64,000 nucleotides of DNA from Cryptomeria japonica (Eukaryota; Streptophyta; Pinopsida; Cupressales; Cupressaceae). The position numbers and the translations under genes were made by a program. Below, piece by piece: positions 1 through 13,220 of this stretch (the first letter of the stretch is position 1; every line of letters starts with the position of its first letter). The notes under the pieces were generated by a model. That model worked only from the letters and a program-made list of their open reading frames with translations, had not been told where the DNA came from and did no database searches. The DNA lies in the NCBI RefSeq assembly GCF_030272615.1, contig NC_081410.1, forward strand, positions 566,575,152-566,639,151, read 5' to 3'.

Positions 1-3000
1 CAACTACTCAATTGGCCCTAACGCTAGGAGAACGGATCCAGTTCAATCCACAAATGATATTTTCATATATAATATCATTAATCCACATAATAATTTCATA
101 TTTAAAACATCAGATTCACATTTTTTTTAAAGTCTAAGGAGACCAATAACCAAGTTTTGGAGGCCATCCACCATTGATGGACCTCCAAAAACTCAAAAAA
201 TTAAAACTTCCCAAATCAAAAAATCCTTAAACCCCATGGTTGATGGGTGAACAACATCACATTTTTGAAATAAAATTCACTTTCCCTAAAGCAACTCTCA
301 TTTTAAAAATTGAAATATACAAATTCATATCTAAACTAAAATCCAATTTTCAAGTTGGAGAAAGGTTCTAAATCCATTTGCTATCCATTTGCAACAAAAA
401 TTACACACTTTCATACAGAATCAAGGGATAAAATCAAATAAAACTCACCTTCAAGTTGAAGAATTTCAAAATGAAACATGGAGCCAAAGACTCTGAAAGA
501 ACTCACGAAAATTGAGTAGCAACAAGAGTTTTTCCACTCAAATCCAACAAGCTCCTACCCACAAAATCTCTTCAAGCAAATCCTTCCCAATAAAAAATTC
601 AAAAATCCATTGTAGGGTTGGAAATCTCCAAATTTTGGAAAATAATACTAATTGTTCAAATATGCATAACACACATTTTATTCCACCATATGGTAATAAA
701 TAAATACTCTAATTTTGCTAGCTTAATAGAATTTGATTTATCAAATTACAAAAAAAATGTTCTTTTTTTTAAAAACAATTACTCAAGCCAAATATAATTG
801 AACTTTCACTAATAATTCATCATTCACTCTAACTTAGACAATTAAAAAATATTTTATTAACTAATCAACCACAAAAATGATTTTAATATAATTTATTCTT
901 AATTACCTTTAATCAACACAACACATATTAAATTCCCCTTAACTACTCAAGAAGAGAATAATTAAACACACAAAACTCATAACACTCAACACTCAACTGA
1001 ATCCAAAATAGAACATGACACACATACCAATGTTGGAAAAGTGGCCTACTTGGCAAATCAACAAGGCAAACAAAATATTGATGATGCTCACAATTGAGCA
1101 AGGCTAGGGTTAACATTAGGACCTTAGAACTACCTCCTCTACTTCCATTAGGTTAATTAAGTACACTCAAACCTGTGGAACCAGGTGGAGATGATTCCTC
1201 ATACCTACACGGTACTTGTACCTATAATTTCCTACATCACCGAACCACGTATACATATATACACAAACACAATAAACACACTTGTGAAGGAGAATCATGA
1301 CGTTCCCTGTCTCACCAAAGTGAGTCAAGGAAAATCATCTACTCCCACCCCATACACTTTCACACAACATGACAACATATACATAAATCAACTTTCACAT
1401 AACGTAAATCTGTTAGTCCATCATTAGTAACACATAAATAAACTTAACATTTTATAATTTATAAAGTACAATGTAGAAGCAAAGTTTACAACTACTCAGC
1501 AATAAGAAATATTGTATATTCAATATCTATTCTTCAATGTAAAATAACACATAATCATATGCACCTGGTCACATTGCAAAGCAGAACAACAGAATAACAC
1601 ACCACAATCACAATAAATCAACCATCCATGTAAGCTACATAAAAGTAAACCTTGGTCAAAGAGGTCAAAAAGATCTGAACAGGGTAGGGGTACTACATTC
1701 TCTCGCACTAGCATTCGACTTACTCCTGGAAGTCGTAAGGGTAGGATGAAAAACAAGGACATCTAAGTCATCACACTCACATATCATAACCCAAAATCAT
1801 AACTCAACTTAAGGAGAACTGCAATCCATAAAATCAATATAATAATGTATAGAAATCAACATCCAAGTCATCTAACTTAACAAAAAGATTTCCCTCCTTT
1901 ACGAAATCAATTAGTTAACATTGAACAATCTTCCTTTTATGTTCCTTAATTACAAAAATCAATGCATTAAAAGAATTACAACAAGATTCATTATCTCGAA
2001 TTACCTAGATTATACATACTAACACCTTATTCAGCTTCTAGGAACTACTATCCTAACTTACATTCATACAAGAAAAGATCTTCTATAGGAATCCTTATCC
2101 AAAAATATTCATATCATATTGTATAAAGCATAATAACTTAGTCTATCCAATCATGGAAACATTTATTTTACATCAATAAGCATCATAAAATGATATTTAC
2201 ATGTCTACTGCAACATCCTAATTATAGACACTTCTCTGCATTCCCAGGTTAAGCATAACATGCTCTCAAATTGAACTTTAAAATTCAGTCATAACTAATA
2301 TTGCACACTACCTCTAAGGTACATAATGCATACAAAGTAAGGGAATAAAGGTTTAGGGTGTAAACTCACGTCAATAACAACATCAAAACATCATTCTAGA
2401 TACAAGATACAACCTCATACAAAAGAAGAAATGAATATATAATTACCTACATTCAACCATCTAAGGTCTACTTGATTCAATTAGAACTCTTGTAGGATTT
2501 TCAAACACTCAATGAGCCATAAGTCTACAGATCTTTAATAATTATCTAAAGCTACCACATTATTTACTAGGTCCAATTCACACGTCTTTCTACTACATTT
2601 TATAATTCAAACGATTTCAAAAAATTTCACCAAAGAAAAAAAACTAATTTCCTTAACTAATCTTGTTATTTAATTAGTTACCTCATTATGCCTAGAATAA
2701 CTCTCTGTGGTGTTCTCCCTTAACCCACTATAAGAGGTTCAAGTGAATGTGATAGATATAACACTTAACACATAGCTAGGGCCAACTATTACAAACATTC
2801 AAAATGCCCGACATCATCCAAATGATGATCGCCAAATATGATGATAAATAAGAAAAATGCCAGAAATTTTGACAATCAACAAAATCGAAAACATGACAAG
2901 TATCAAATTTAAATAAAAAAGGAACAAGAGTTTAGTGGCCATTTTGCCATAAGAAATTTTAAAAGAAAATGCTAGCCCCTTAGCCACAAAACACAAGTTA

Positions 3001-6000
3001 AAAGACAGTCAAAACAATGTCGCAATAAAACAAAAATAACACGGAACAAAGTGACCATTTTTAGCCACATCATAGGGAGTAACCACTACACTACTTCCAA
3101 GATCACACGTCCTGAGTGTGTTAGAGAATGAACCATAGACACTAAGGCTATTAGTCTAACTACTATACTTTAATACCATGCAATCTTAGTTCACAAGTGT
3201 CACCTTCCCAACATTATCGTTTATCCATATTACTAAAATTCATAAATCGAATAAGATAAGGAAGTAACATCTTTTCTATATTTTCACTAACCCAACACAA
3301 CAATCTTGTAGTTCTTAACAATTACACAGAGGTTTTACGAAGCTAAGAATTCTATTTCCAAATAAAATGAAATCACAAAATATCAATTTCCTATTCTCGA
3401 CACAAATTCTATATGTAGTGATAAGATTTTATCTTAATCAATACTTTTTTTTTCCCCCTTCATGATTTATCAATCATCTAAGCTACATGGATTACCTATA
3501 AAATCTATGCAAAAAGTATTCCATTTACTTACTTACTCGACATTATGCACTCATAGGCAAAACAACCCACTTTGGTTCTCAATGCAGAATGAAACAGACA
3601 CTCCTTAATACATGCCTCTAAATATTCATTGCAACCAATCAATCAGTGAAAACTTTAGTTGCTAATATTCGCCAATTGGTTATTTTTTGAAATTTGGGAA
3701 TCAAAATTGGCTAATAATTTTAACTTTTATGGTGACCCAAATCGCCACATTTCTACAAATTTTTATTTTAATCTTATTTAAATCGCTAGAGAATTTATTT
3801 TATTAATTTTTTTAACTTAAAGATTCGCCACAATATTTGATACATGATTGGATCATATTCACCAACATTTAATAATTTATTGTAGAAATCCAAATTAATT
3901 CACCAATAATATATCATAATTATTAGTTACTTTAGGGTTATATCAACATTATATTAACAATCTCTTGTTTCCACCATTGATTTAAAATATAATCTAATGA
4001 CTTTCATTGTATTCCATGAGGTAAAATGTACCTATAAGTTGTAACGCTTGTGGGGTTTGAAATTGCTTTTGAATTGTTGACTTGAATGAAAACCAATGGT
4101 CTAAAAGCAATTTTTAGCCCCATGAGTATTACAAATTATTTGTAAATTTTATCTCACAAAATAGAAAGAGGGCTATTAGATTATTTTATGTTAATGGTAG
4201 AAACCAAAAATAGTATAGTCTAACTCTTAAACTCATTAATGATTTCAACCTTCATGCCTTTATTTTTTTTATAAAAGATTATTTTTAAATAAAAGGAAAT
4301 GAAATATTAATTAATGCATACAATGATTATTTTCCAAGATTCACCAATATTTTCTACCAAAAAAAATTGATATAAACAAATTTGCCAATAAAATTTATTT
4401 TTTTTATAAAAAGAAAGATTTACCAATAAACATTATTATTATTATTAGAAAAAAATTAATATTCACCAAGATTTTATACAATTTTTTGAGGGAGGGTTTA
4501 TTAAAGTTATCACCACAATCAATTATTTCTATTTAAGTTTTAATTACATCATTTAATAGCATTTCTTTTAATCTTCATAACTAGATAAAGAGAGAAGAGA
4601 GATAATTTTTGATAGTCAATCACTCCACACATATGCACATAATCTACAAGTTCACACAAGTAAGACTAAATTTCTCCCTATATGCCTATCATCCTTATTG
4701 TACTATTTTTCATTTCATTTCTGATATAAAAGAATATAATTTGTCTTATCATGATATTTCCTTACATTAATGATGCCACTAATGTCTTAGTCTCCAAATG
4801 AGAATAATAAAATTCCAATCTTTCCTTACATGCTAACTTCAAGCAAAACACTCATTACTCTTAATTGATAAAAACACATCATTAACTATGACTATTCATT
4901 GAATGTCAAAACATGAGGAGGAGAAGGAAAATTGAAATTACCATTTATCTAATATGTGGTTATGTAGGCACATCAAACATGTTCTACATTTACACATTCT
5001 ATTTATACATAGTCAATTCAATATGCCCACTGCAATTGCATTATTGTACTATTCTTACAAGTCATTATCCAAGTTGATCATATAAAACACACAGTGAGAT
5101 CCTTAATAAAAACACATCCAATTCCCTCCTATACCACTACACATAATCCTTTACCCATCAAAGATATCTTCTAACATTCAAGTACACACCAACCTCTCCA
5201 AGATATCTTCTAACCCTAAAGGAAACTACTAAAAACACTCGAAAAGAGTGCAAATCATTTTTTTTTAATAAGAACACACTAATGTACAAGACATACATTG
5301 CAATAGAAGTTGCACTAGCAAAAAACTTAAAACAAAATCTTAAAAGGTTTCTAATGAAGATTACTCGATTAATCCAATGAACATTAAGGTGCATTAATCC
5401 AATTAACAATGAGATTGATTAAACCTACTCATGATAGAATGATTAAATTCCACAAGAGATTAAACTAAGCATGAATGAATATATTCATCTGTCACTTGTT
5501 ATATTACATTGCTAAATCTACATTCATCTTAATCCATATTACTGCATTTAAATTAATAACTTCATACATACAATTAATATTAATATCACCTAAATTACAT
5601 TATAGAATTTGACCATAATACTGTTCATACATCCAAAATTAAAAGGAACCAGATGAACACATACACCATACAACACCAATTGATATCGAAGTTCACCCCT
5701 AATGGGCTAAATCTTCGGGTCCGCTTCAAGTGCAAGACCCTTCTAATAAATACAAGACGAAAAATACATAAAGTTTACATCAATTACAACCTGCCATGAA
5801 GGCGTACATAAAAAAATGATACAACCAACCACATAAGGGTGCAAGATATACATGAATGATCCGAGAAGAACAAAAGGATCCATTCGAAACATGGAATGGA
5901 GTAAATACAAAAATAACAACTAGAGCACCTGCAAAGCTAATGCATCGCAAGAAGGCACGAACAAAATACACAATCGAAAGTGGCACTACCACCCGACCAT

Positions 6001-7371
6001 GTGGCCCAAAAAGGAACCACCCCTCCGTGCTACGAGATAGAACTAAGGCCCTCAAGCAAGCCATAACAAAGAATCACATGGTCTCACATGTACATCAAGC
6101 ACTCACCCAAGACATAAGCATATAAGCATGACTCTCACAAGAGTGCTCCAAGTAAAGCCAACACATGACTATACACTAGTGAACATAAGGTAGGAGTGTC
6201 ATCGCATAGCTGGTATGGGTTACCCTGGCAAGCCTCCATAGGCCTCGACCCCAATCCTGGGTTACCCTAGTAGACTCTCCTGAACCTCCGGCCCCCATCC
6301 ATGTCTCCTGTGAACCCAACAAACCTTTCATGAGGACAAGGTAGTTGGTTTGCCATTCCAGGCCTTCCCATTGCATCTTGAGTCTGTACTAGCACTCAAC
6401 CAAGAGAGGGGCACAATTTATCTTGATTAATGTTTGTAAAACCCAACCCCCCATTTTTTAATTAAGTTATCACTTATTACTCAACTTTCGATGGGTTACC
6501 CTGCTACCTCTTTGGCCACGGCCCCCACTCGATAGCCACTCTTCTTTATGACACTACACAACCTCCAGTGAACCCCAAGGCAAAACACAAAAACAACCTA
6601 ACATTAGGAGTTCAAAAAAACAAAACTGAAGGATAATATGATTAAACAAACCTTCTACCATGGTTAAACCAATTGGAGGTGTGAAATGAACAACTGGTCT
6701 ACCCAAAAAAAAGACCAAAACCCAAATAAAGCATGTATGACAACAACCAAAACTTCACCAAATCAACATGCACAATAAACTGATATTCAACATGTCATCA
6801 TTGCACGAGAATGACTTTACCAAATCAACACCAAAAATTAACCAATCAAAGTAAACACTCAAACAAATCTATTTGCACTCTAAATCATCCATGTTAAGGA
6901 ATCATAACAATCACTCAAAATATACTTAAAATCTAATGTCAACTAACTGCAGCTATTTCAATAACTAACTCTTTCATGATAATAAAATCCACATTAAGGA
7001 ATAACACATCAAAAGGGTCAAAGTAAAAATACACCCCAAATAACTTTTCTCAATACTTGTTTTTAAACCACACACACCTTAAAGGAATAAAAACAACTCA
7101 TAGCCTAATTAAACCATCATTTATAAAATAAATATATAATCATTCCAATTTAAGACAATTTGGCTATAACAAATACCATTTGAATTTGAATTTCAAATTA
7201 ATGACAATAACATTTAAAATACTTTTGAAAACTAAATTCAATATTTATATCAAAATAATATTTTCCAAATTAAAATCATTTTGACTAACAAAAATTGATG
7301 GTTATTACTATACCCTTTGTTTTCACAAAATCATTTACTATTATATCCAATCAAATTTAACATTCTCGTCA
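1..7371 (-). mobile_element. LARD-like non-coding LTR element, block copy 1 (right part)
   Basis: This stretch matches 34088-35499 plus 42913-49463 almost collinearly, so it is the first copy of the large duplicated block. No frame encodes gag, protease, integrase or reverse transcriptase; all open frames are under 100 codons and are chance ORFs in AT-rich DNA. By comparison with the middle copy, 1 to about 5200 is the internal region and about 5212-7371 is the LTR. The element's own sense is the minus strand. The left LTR lies off the window. Calling it a large retrotransposon derivative (a non-autonomous element moved by proteins of a relative) is inference from LTR-like direct repeats, a primer-binding site and lack of coding capacity. 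The junction holding the primer site is deleted in this copy. Confidence 0.55.
5212..7371 (-). repeat. LTR of LARD-like element, copy 1 (start deleted)
   Basis: It corresponds to 47351-49463 of the middle block. The part from 6472 to 7371 is also found at 32929-33828 and 62984-63882, which makes it a direct repeat at both ends of the element. Homology with the left-end copies stops just after a CA at 7370-7371, a normal LTR end. The first ~19 bp of the LTR, starting TGTAATGCCCC in the middle copy, are missing here because of a deletion at about 5200. Confidence 0.5.
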
Positions 7372-10300
7372 TATTGCTTATGTTGTAAGGGTTGTTTATA
7401 GTAACCCTTGTAGAGACTTTGATTTAGTGCCTTCATCAATATTCCTCCTCGTTTACCTATGAAACTCCAAATTGACTACATCAATGAATCTCCTAACTGT
7501 AGAACCCACAAAATTTGCACAACATGAGACAACATAAAGTGTTTCCAACATCCTTGTACAATGAGATACCTTTCCTCTGAAAGTGTACATTTCCTCTGAG
7601 TGTGCCTACTACCTTATCTAGTCTGCACATAAGACATCTTTCCTATGAAAGTCCACATTTGAACTTCAATTGTGTCTAATGCCTTGTGCAATGCTATGGA
7701 AACAATCCCTCCTTTAGTAGGTACAAATCACCATCAAACATGAATACACCAAGTGTACCCACAAGAAAACCTATCCCCCATTTCTCCTTGAAGGGACACA
7801 TAATGTCAAGCCCCTTCTTTTCTTCAAGGACACACATGGAAAAGAATGTGCTTCTCCTATTTTCTGTAGGGTCAAAAATAGAAAATAATATGCTTCTCAT
7901 GCATGAATCACCCCTAAGAAAGAAGATAACTCCAGATGATATGTCCTCTGCCTCCATTACCTCTAACCTCTAATATGACTTGTTTAAAAAAAGGTATTCC
8001 TCATCTTTTTTTGTTCACCACCTTCAATGTAGTGGTTTCATCTTCAATCCTTCAAGTGAAGTGCTCAAGTTAAATAACCATAAAAAAATGTTTTGTTTTA
8101 GAAAAGAAACATTTAGGGTCTACCTCAAATAATGAAGTTGCAAAATATTTATTGTCTTCAGATGAACAGGTAAATGAACACATGCATCATAAAAGATGAA
8201 AGCCAGCCCATAAAAAATGAGGTCATGCTGAAAATAGAAAACCTCACATAAAGGGTCTCGCTTGCCAAACAAATTGTCATGTTAGTAGATTAAAATGACT
8301 TTCAACACAATCTATATCAACATAATTTATCCTACTAAGGAAATATGGCAATCCCTCCAAATCTGTAGATGAAAAGAAAGGACAAAGCAATATCGTCACA
8401 GTAGAAAAGACAAAATGAGGCCTCTAAATGGTGCATCTTGCACAAATGAAATATTATGCTCTATAGATCACAATATATAGATCTGCATGTTGTGTCCAAC
8501 CAAGATCGATTTTCCATATCACAATGAGAAGGATTTGTACAACGGAACAAGGAAATTTTTCACCAAGGTTTCTGCATAGGAAAATATCTGGTTTTTGTAT
8601 CACTGTGTTGCTACATTATATGTGACATGAAAAGGAGAAAAATGACACCATACAAGGTACAACACCTTTCTTAGAGGAATTTGATAATAATGGATAGAAC
8701 AAATGCCTTTCTTAGGCTCATTGCAACTAAGAAATACTACTCCATTTGTTAGATTAAAGAAACCACAACTGATTTCTTTTCTTCATAAATTTTGAGCTTT
8801 CTAAAAGATGCAAAAAACCCTTATTATTAATGAACCAGAATTTTTCATGTGGTCGCTAGGAAAAAAAAATGGCACCAAGTGATAATCAACCATGCACTTA
8901 CTTCTCTGATGATAAATGATTACATGCAGGATCTACAATTGTAACTGGAAAAAATTAAAGCATGGCTTATTTTTCTCACAAAATGTCATACACACATCTT
9001 CAATAGAGACAACACAACTTCATGTAGAGATACTACATGCCTTTAGATTTTAATTTGTAACCATTGATTAAGAAAATAGACAGACTTTCTGCACACAGGT
9101 TGGACTCAATGAAAATAATTCTTTCATGCAGATTTATATGTGAGATGGTTCAAAGAACACACACAATATAGAGTAAAAGCAGTTGCATACGTAAAATTAA
9201 CCAAACTTCTAATCTAACCAAATTCAATTATTACACAATGCTAGAATTATTAGGATCTACTAGATAGAATATTGATACTAGTTGGTGCATAAGAGACTAT
9301 CATGTATATCTTATAAGTTAACCAAATAAAAATTGATACAGAAATGGAATATGTGGATAAAGAAAATATACCACTGAAATGTACAATTACAATAGATTAA
9401 CATATATATAATTTTAATGAGATCAACTACCTCCTAGAATAGTGGTAATGTAGTTTAAGAATAGACATGTAATTCATCTAAGACTAGTGACACACAAAAT
9501 TACAGTTGTAAGAAAGAAATTAAACGTGCATAAGCAATCTTATCCCCTTAAGATTATCTAGAAGATGGAGTAATCTACACTAACAAACTAGACTCAGAAC
9601 CTTTACAAAAACTATTTACCAAAAATAAAATTATTATAATGTTATATTATCTTACTAACGAAAAAGGAAAAAGAAAAGAACATCCACTCACAAGAGCTCC
9701 TTATAAGTATGTGCAATATAAATAACCTTTATGTAGCAATCAACTCTAGACAAACCATATAACGAGTACACAGGTATTTCATGGTAATAGGTACCCAATT
9801 TATGTTACTTATCAACTATATTACATTTGTATTCATGGGCTCATTCCTAGTTGTGATCACATTATTATCTTTTAGATCTTCCTTTTAAAGATTCAGATAT
9901 TTCCTTGAACTACAGTTGCAGAAGTATTCCTAAAGAAATACAATAAATATTTAAAGATGTTGGTCACAAAAAATGATGAATCTTAATATTCATCTATCTC
10001 CATGTATTCATCCATCTTTCTTATATTCAAGAATTCATTAATTCTTTTAGCTTCAACAAATGATTTAGGGCTTGAATCTTATGTAGAATGGATGGTATTG
10101 ATTCATTTTCCTACAACATGGAAATTTCTATACAAAGTCCATTCCTTTTCTTCTTTTCTACTTCATATAACAAATGAGAGAAACTCTTAAATGAAATCAA
10201 ATCTAAGTGCCTTGAGATGCACATTTGATCTCACACATTCATCATTCGCAACCAACACTTGATCTTGTACCATTGAAAAATATTCAATTTCAAAGAACCT

Positions 10301-11106
10301 GAGAGCCTAAGGGAACTAGAGTAGCAAGTTATGCATTAAAATATATTAATCCATTGAGATGTGTTAAAATAAATATTCTCCATTCAAACTCTTTTAGATA
10401 ATAACAATGAATAGGAGGAAAGGTTGTTGGAATCAAAATTTGAGTTGGATCACTCAAGTTAACTCCGAGGAGATAGAATGAGGTGTACATTAAAAAGAAA
10501 CAATGGTAAAAAAAAATTAACTATTCTTTTGTGAATAATATATCTTCCTTTGTAATGACATGTACAAGTTCCCCGTAAGAGATATCAAGCTAGAAAAACT
10601 CCCCAATGCTACTCATCAAACCTATAAAAGGGAAAGGATCTCTAGCATCAATAGGTAATGTAGTCACTAGTGTGCTAGAGATCTCCCTTCCACGCTAAGA
10701 TTCTTTACAAACATATTCACTAAAAAAACATTGGTCCATATAGAGTGGCTTCTTATTAGGTATAAGTGACTCAAATTGGATCTCTTAAATGCATAGCAAT
10801 ATTCCTTTGATTTCTTCTTCATGTCTCTATTTCCAAAGATAACTCCATACTATATCTTCCTCTCGTTTTCCTCCAAGGAATGCTTTAGCTTATGTAATTT
10901 AGTAATAAACAAACTAATTTCTCCAAAGCATCTCTCTTACAAAGACAATCTGATTGTTCCACTCCAAAATTTCCATTAGCCCCTTATTCTCAGAAAAAAA
11001 ATGACTAGATATATGTGATATTTCTTTATTTCATCTATGTCTTGATTTAAATTTTATACTTCAACAAGTATCTTAAATTTAGTGTTGCTAATGTATATGT
11101 CCTCTT
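7372..11106. repeat. right flank of duplicated block, copy 1; no gene seen
   Basis: It is collinear with 49463-53077 of the middle block. Because the flank outside the LTR is shared too, the copies arose by segmental duplication and not by separate insertions. No convincing coding region is present. The short frames at 7686-7973 and 10002-10190 lack recognisable domains and are broken in the other copy. The part 7540-7870 has an inverted, diverged relative at about 53540-53960. Confidence 0.6.
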
Positions 11107-11299
11107 TGTCGGCATATTGCATTAGAATAAGTTGCATATAATAGTTTGTTGGTTGCATACCATAGTTCTAGAGCTGGTTGATCGGTTTTAAAACTATTTG
11201 TATTGCCTATATAAAGGCTTGCATTGTAAATCCAATTGTATTTGAATTCAATCAATAGTATTAAGTTCTGTTTTTGGTTTTTATCCTGTTTTGCTCTCA
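11107..11299 (+). repeat. small LTR (5' LTR of a Copia-like or TRIM-like relic)
   Basis: This 193-bp segment begins TGTCGGCATATTGC, contains a TATA-like box (CTATATAAAGG) near 11207, and ends GCTCTCA. It matches 54137-54328 (192 bp), which begins TGGTGTATTGC and also ends GCTCTCA. A primer-site-like sequence (TTGGATCAAAGC) follows at 11301-11312. Size, ends, promoter and primer site all fit a short LTR. In the middle block the same LTR starts at about 53078 but is cut by a deletion. Confidence 0.55.
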
Positions 11300-11300
11300 T

Positions 11301-11312
11301 TTGGATCAAAGC
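11301..11312 (+). other. degenerate primer-binding site
   Basis: TTGGATCAAAGC lies two bases after the CA that ends the small LTR. It resembles the plant initiator-Met primer site TGGTATCAGAGC with one base lost and one changed. It supports reading 11107-11299 as a 5' LTR. Confidence 0.4.
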
Positions 11313-11885
11313 ACTGCTAGTCCTTGTGCTAGCAAAGTGAATGGAAGGCGATTAGTCTGTTGTAGCAAAGATGTGAAATTGGCATTGTAAATATTACAGG
11401 CAAATGGAAATATTTTGAATTCAGAGAGAATGAGCGGAGGTTGACAATGATTAGTTTTCTTGCACAATAATTCCATTAATGTGAAGCACCTTTCCAAGGT
11501 AAGATGGAATCACTAATGTTTGTTTGAATCGCTGCATATGGAGGCCATAATATTCAGAAAGAAATCAACAAAAGGAAATACAAATTTTGGACGTGAAAGA
11601 CAAAACATGTAAATTTTGGAGAGCGATAAGTAGATTATATACTTGATGAAGCTAATTCCAATGAATGACATTACCATTGAAGTTTGAAGGGATACAAGTT
11701 GATGGGGCCTTCATGTACAGACTTGAAGAAGGGCTCTCTTTCAGTATTTTGCATTAAGTATCACAAAGCTAAATTTTGACGAGAAATGGTAGAAAACAGC
11801 CATGAGTTTTTGCAATCCGATTGTATAGTCATTTGAGGCCAAGAACTATTCCAGAGAGGTGAGATTGCCTCATTGAATTTGCTAG
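11313..11885 (+). pseudogene. remnant interior of small-LTR retroelement
   Basis: The stretch follows a 5' LTR and primer site, so it should be the leader and gag region of that element. No gag motif survives in any frame. The part 11802-11875 is shared with 53173-53246 in the middle block, where 11208-11801 has been deleted. Similarity between the two blocks ends near 11875. Confidence 0.35.
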
Positions 11886-12289
11886 TTACATTGTTAAAAG
11901 CTGCCATCTTTGGATACAAATTTCTTTAGCAAAACTCATTATTATGCATGCAAAAAAAGCATAGTAAGTTTATTGATTTTGTTATGTACTGGAGAGATAT
12001 AAGTAGATTTTGTTGATTGAAGAAAGCTAACATCATTGGTGTAAACATTATCAATTGATGTAGAGCTTATAATAGTATGATACCAAAATTTGAGATACAA
12101 AAATGAATGATGTGTGTAATTACTAAACTCTCGATTGCTTATCGTCACGTTCTCAAACTCAACATCATTGGAATTTGTATGCCACCCTAATTTGAATGGT
12201 TTGTGGTGGAAGAGACTAACATTCAACGTTGAAGTTTTACAGTGATTGTTATACTTCACGGGACATTTACTTGGATTCATTATATTCTG
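11886..12289. other. no supported feature
   Basis: AT-rich spacer beyond the end of the duplicated block. A minus-strand frame of 128 codons covers 11942-12328, but it has no recognisable domain, an AT-driven composition and no homologue in the window. I do not consider it a gene. Confidence 0.5.
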
Positions 12290-13220
12290 TTTTCTTATAT
12301 TGCAGATTCTTCTTGTTATTGATGTCACTTTAAAAGTACTTCATACAAGATTCTCTGTACTTCACCTTTTCTATTCATGGCCAGATAGTTACCGAGTCAA
12401 ACATTAATAGCCACTTTGTATAGTCTTGACTAGACCTTAATTGTTTGTATAGTCTTGACTAGACCTTAATTGTTTTTAGTCTAGAAGCATAATTTAATCA
12501 AAGAAAATGGTAGACTATCCATGCACTCACCATCAAGCCGTTCAACAATACTTTTATCATCCATTTGATGTAGATCGATTCGAGGGAGCTTGGAACTGCT
12601 TCTGAATTTTGAAGGCATTTTTGTCGATCACATGCAGTAAATGGTCTGCACAAAAGAGCACGTGGAATTGGCAAGTGTGTATACGGAAGAGTAGGTGGAA
12701 ACTGATCGTCGACAAACAAACAGAATTAATGTTTAGTCAAAACTATACAAAATGGCTATAAATTTTTGACTCGGGCAACTATTAGCAACGTGGAGAAAGG
12801 GCAATCTGCAATAAAAGAAAACAGAATATAATAAATGTAACAGTGCATGTTTGTCGTGGGCTTCCTTGTAGATTATTCTTATTATTGATGTCACTTTAAA
12901 AGTATTTTGTACAAGAGTCAAACATTTATAGCCACTTTGTATAGTTTTGACTCAAATAAAGATGTCTCCTACAATTGTAATTAGCCTAATTCAAATAAAG
13001 AAAATGGCAGACTATCCATGCAAATCCAATGCATCAAAAAGATTCGCTATCAAACATTTAAACATCCATTTTAATGTAGTTTACTTTCCCATTTGATGTA
13101 GATCGATTTTAGAGAGCTTCTTAATTTCGAAGGCATCTCTATCGATCACATGTTGTAAGTTGTCACTTGTGTGCAAATGGAAGAGTACGTGGAAACGGAT
13201 CATTTTGCATTGTTTTTCCT
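12290..13220. repeat. two-copy tandem repeat of ~0.5 kb with inverted sub-repeats
   Basis: 12290-12440 recurs at 12855-12960, and 12494-12710 recurs at 13001-13205 (for example the GATGTAGATCGATT block at 12568 and 13099). A segment containing GTCAAAACTATACAAA occurs on the plus strand at about 12735 and on the minus strand at about 12400 and 12950. The same motif occurs at about 32492 and 62543. A 29-bp direct repeat also lies at about 12418-12475. This is a dispersed repeat family, possibly a fold-back or MITE-type element; no coding capacity is seen. Confidence 0.5.

Noticed and set aside
5780-6125. Overlapping open frames on both strands in the LARD LTR, partly kept in block 2
   Set aside because: No domain, and both strands are open, which points to composition; conservation follows from the block duplication alone.
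11942-12328. 128-codon minus-strand frame as a gene
   Set aside because: AT-driven composition, no domain, no promoter or paralogue, and it runs into a tandem repeat.
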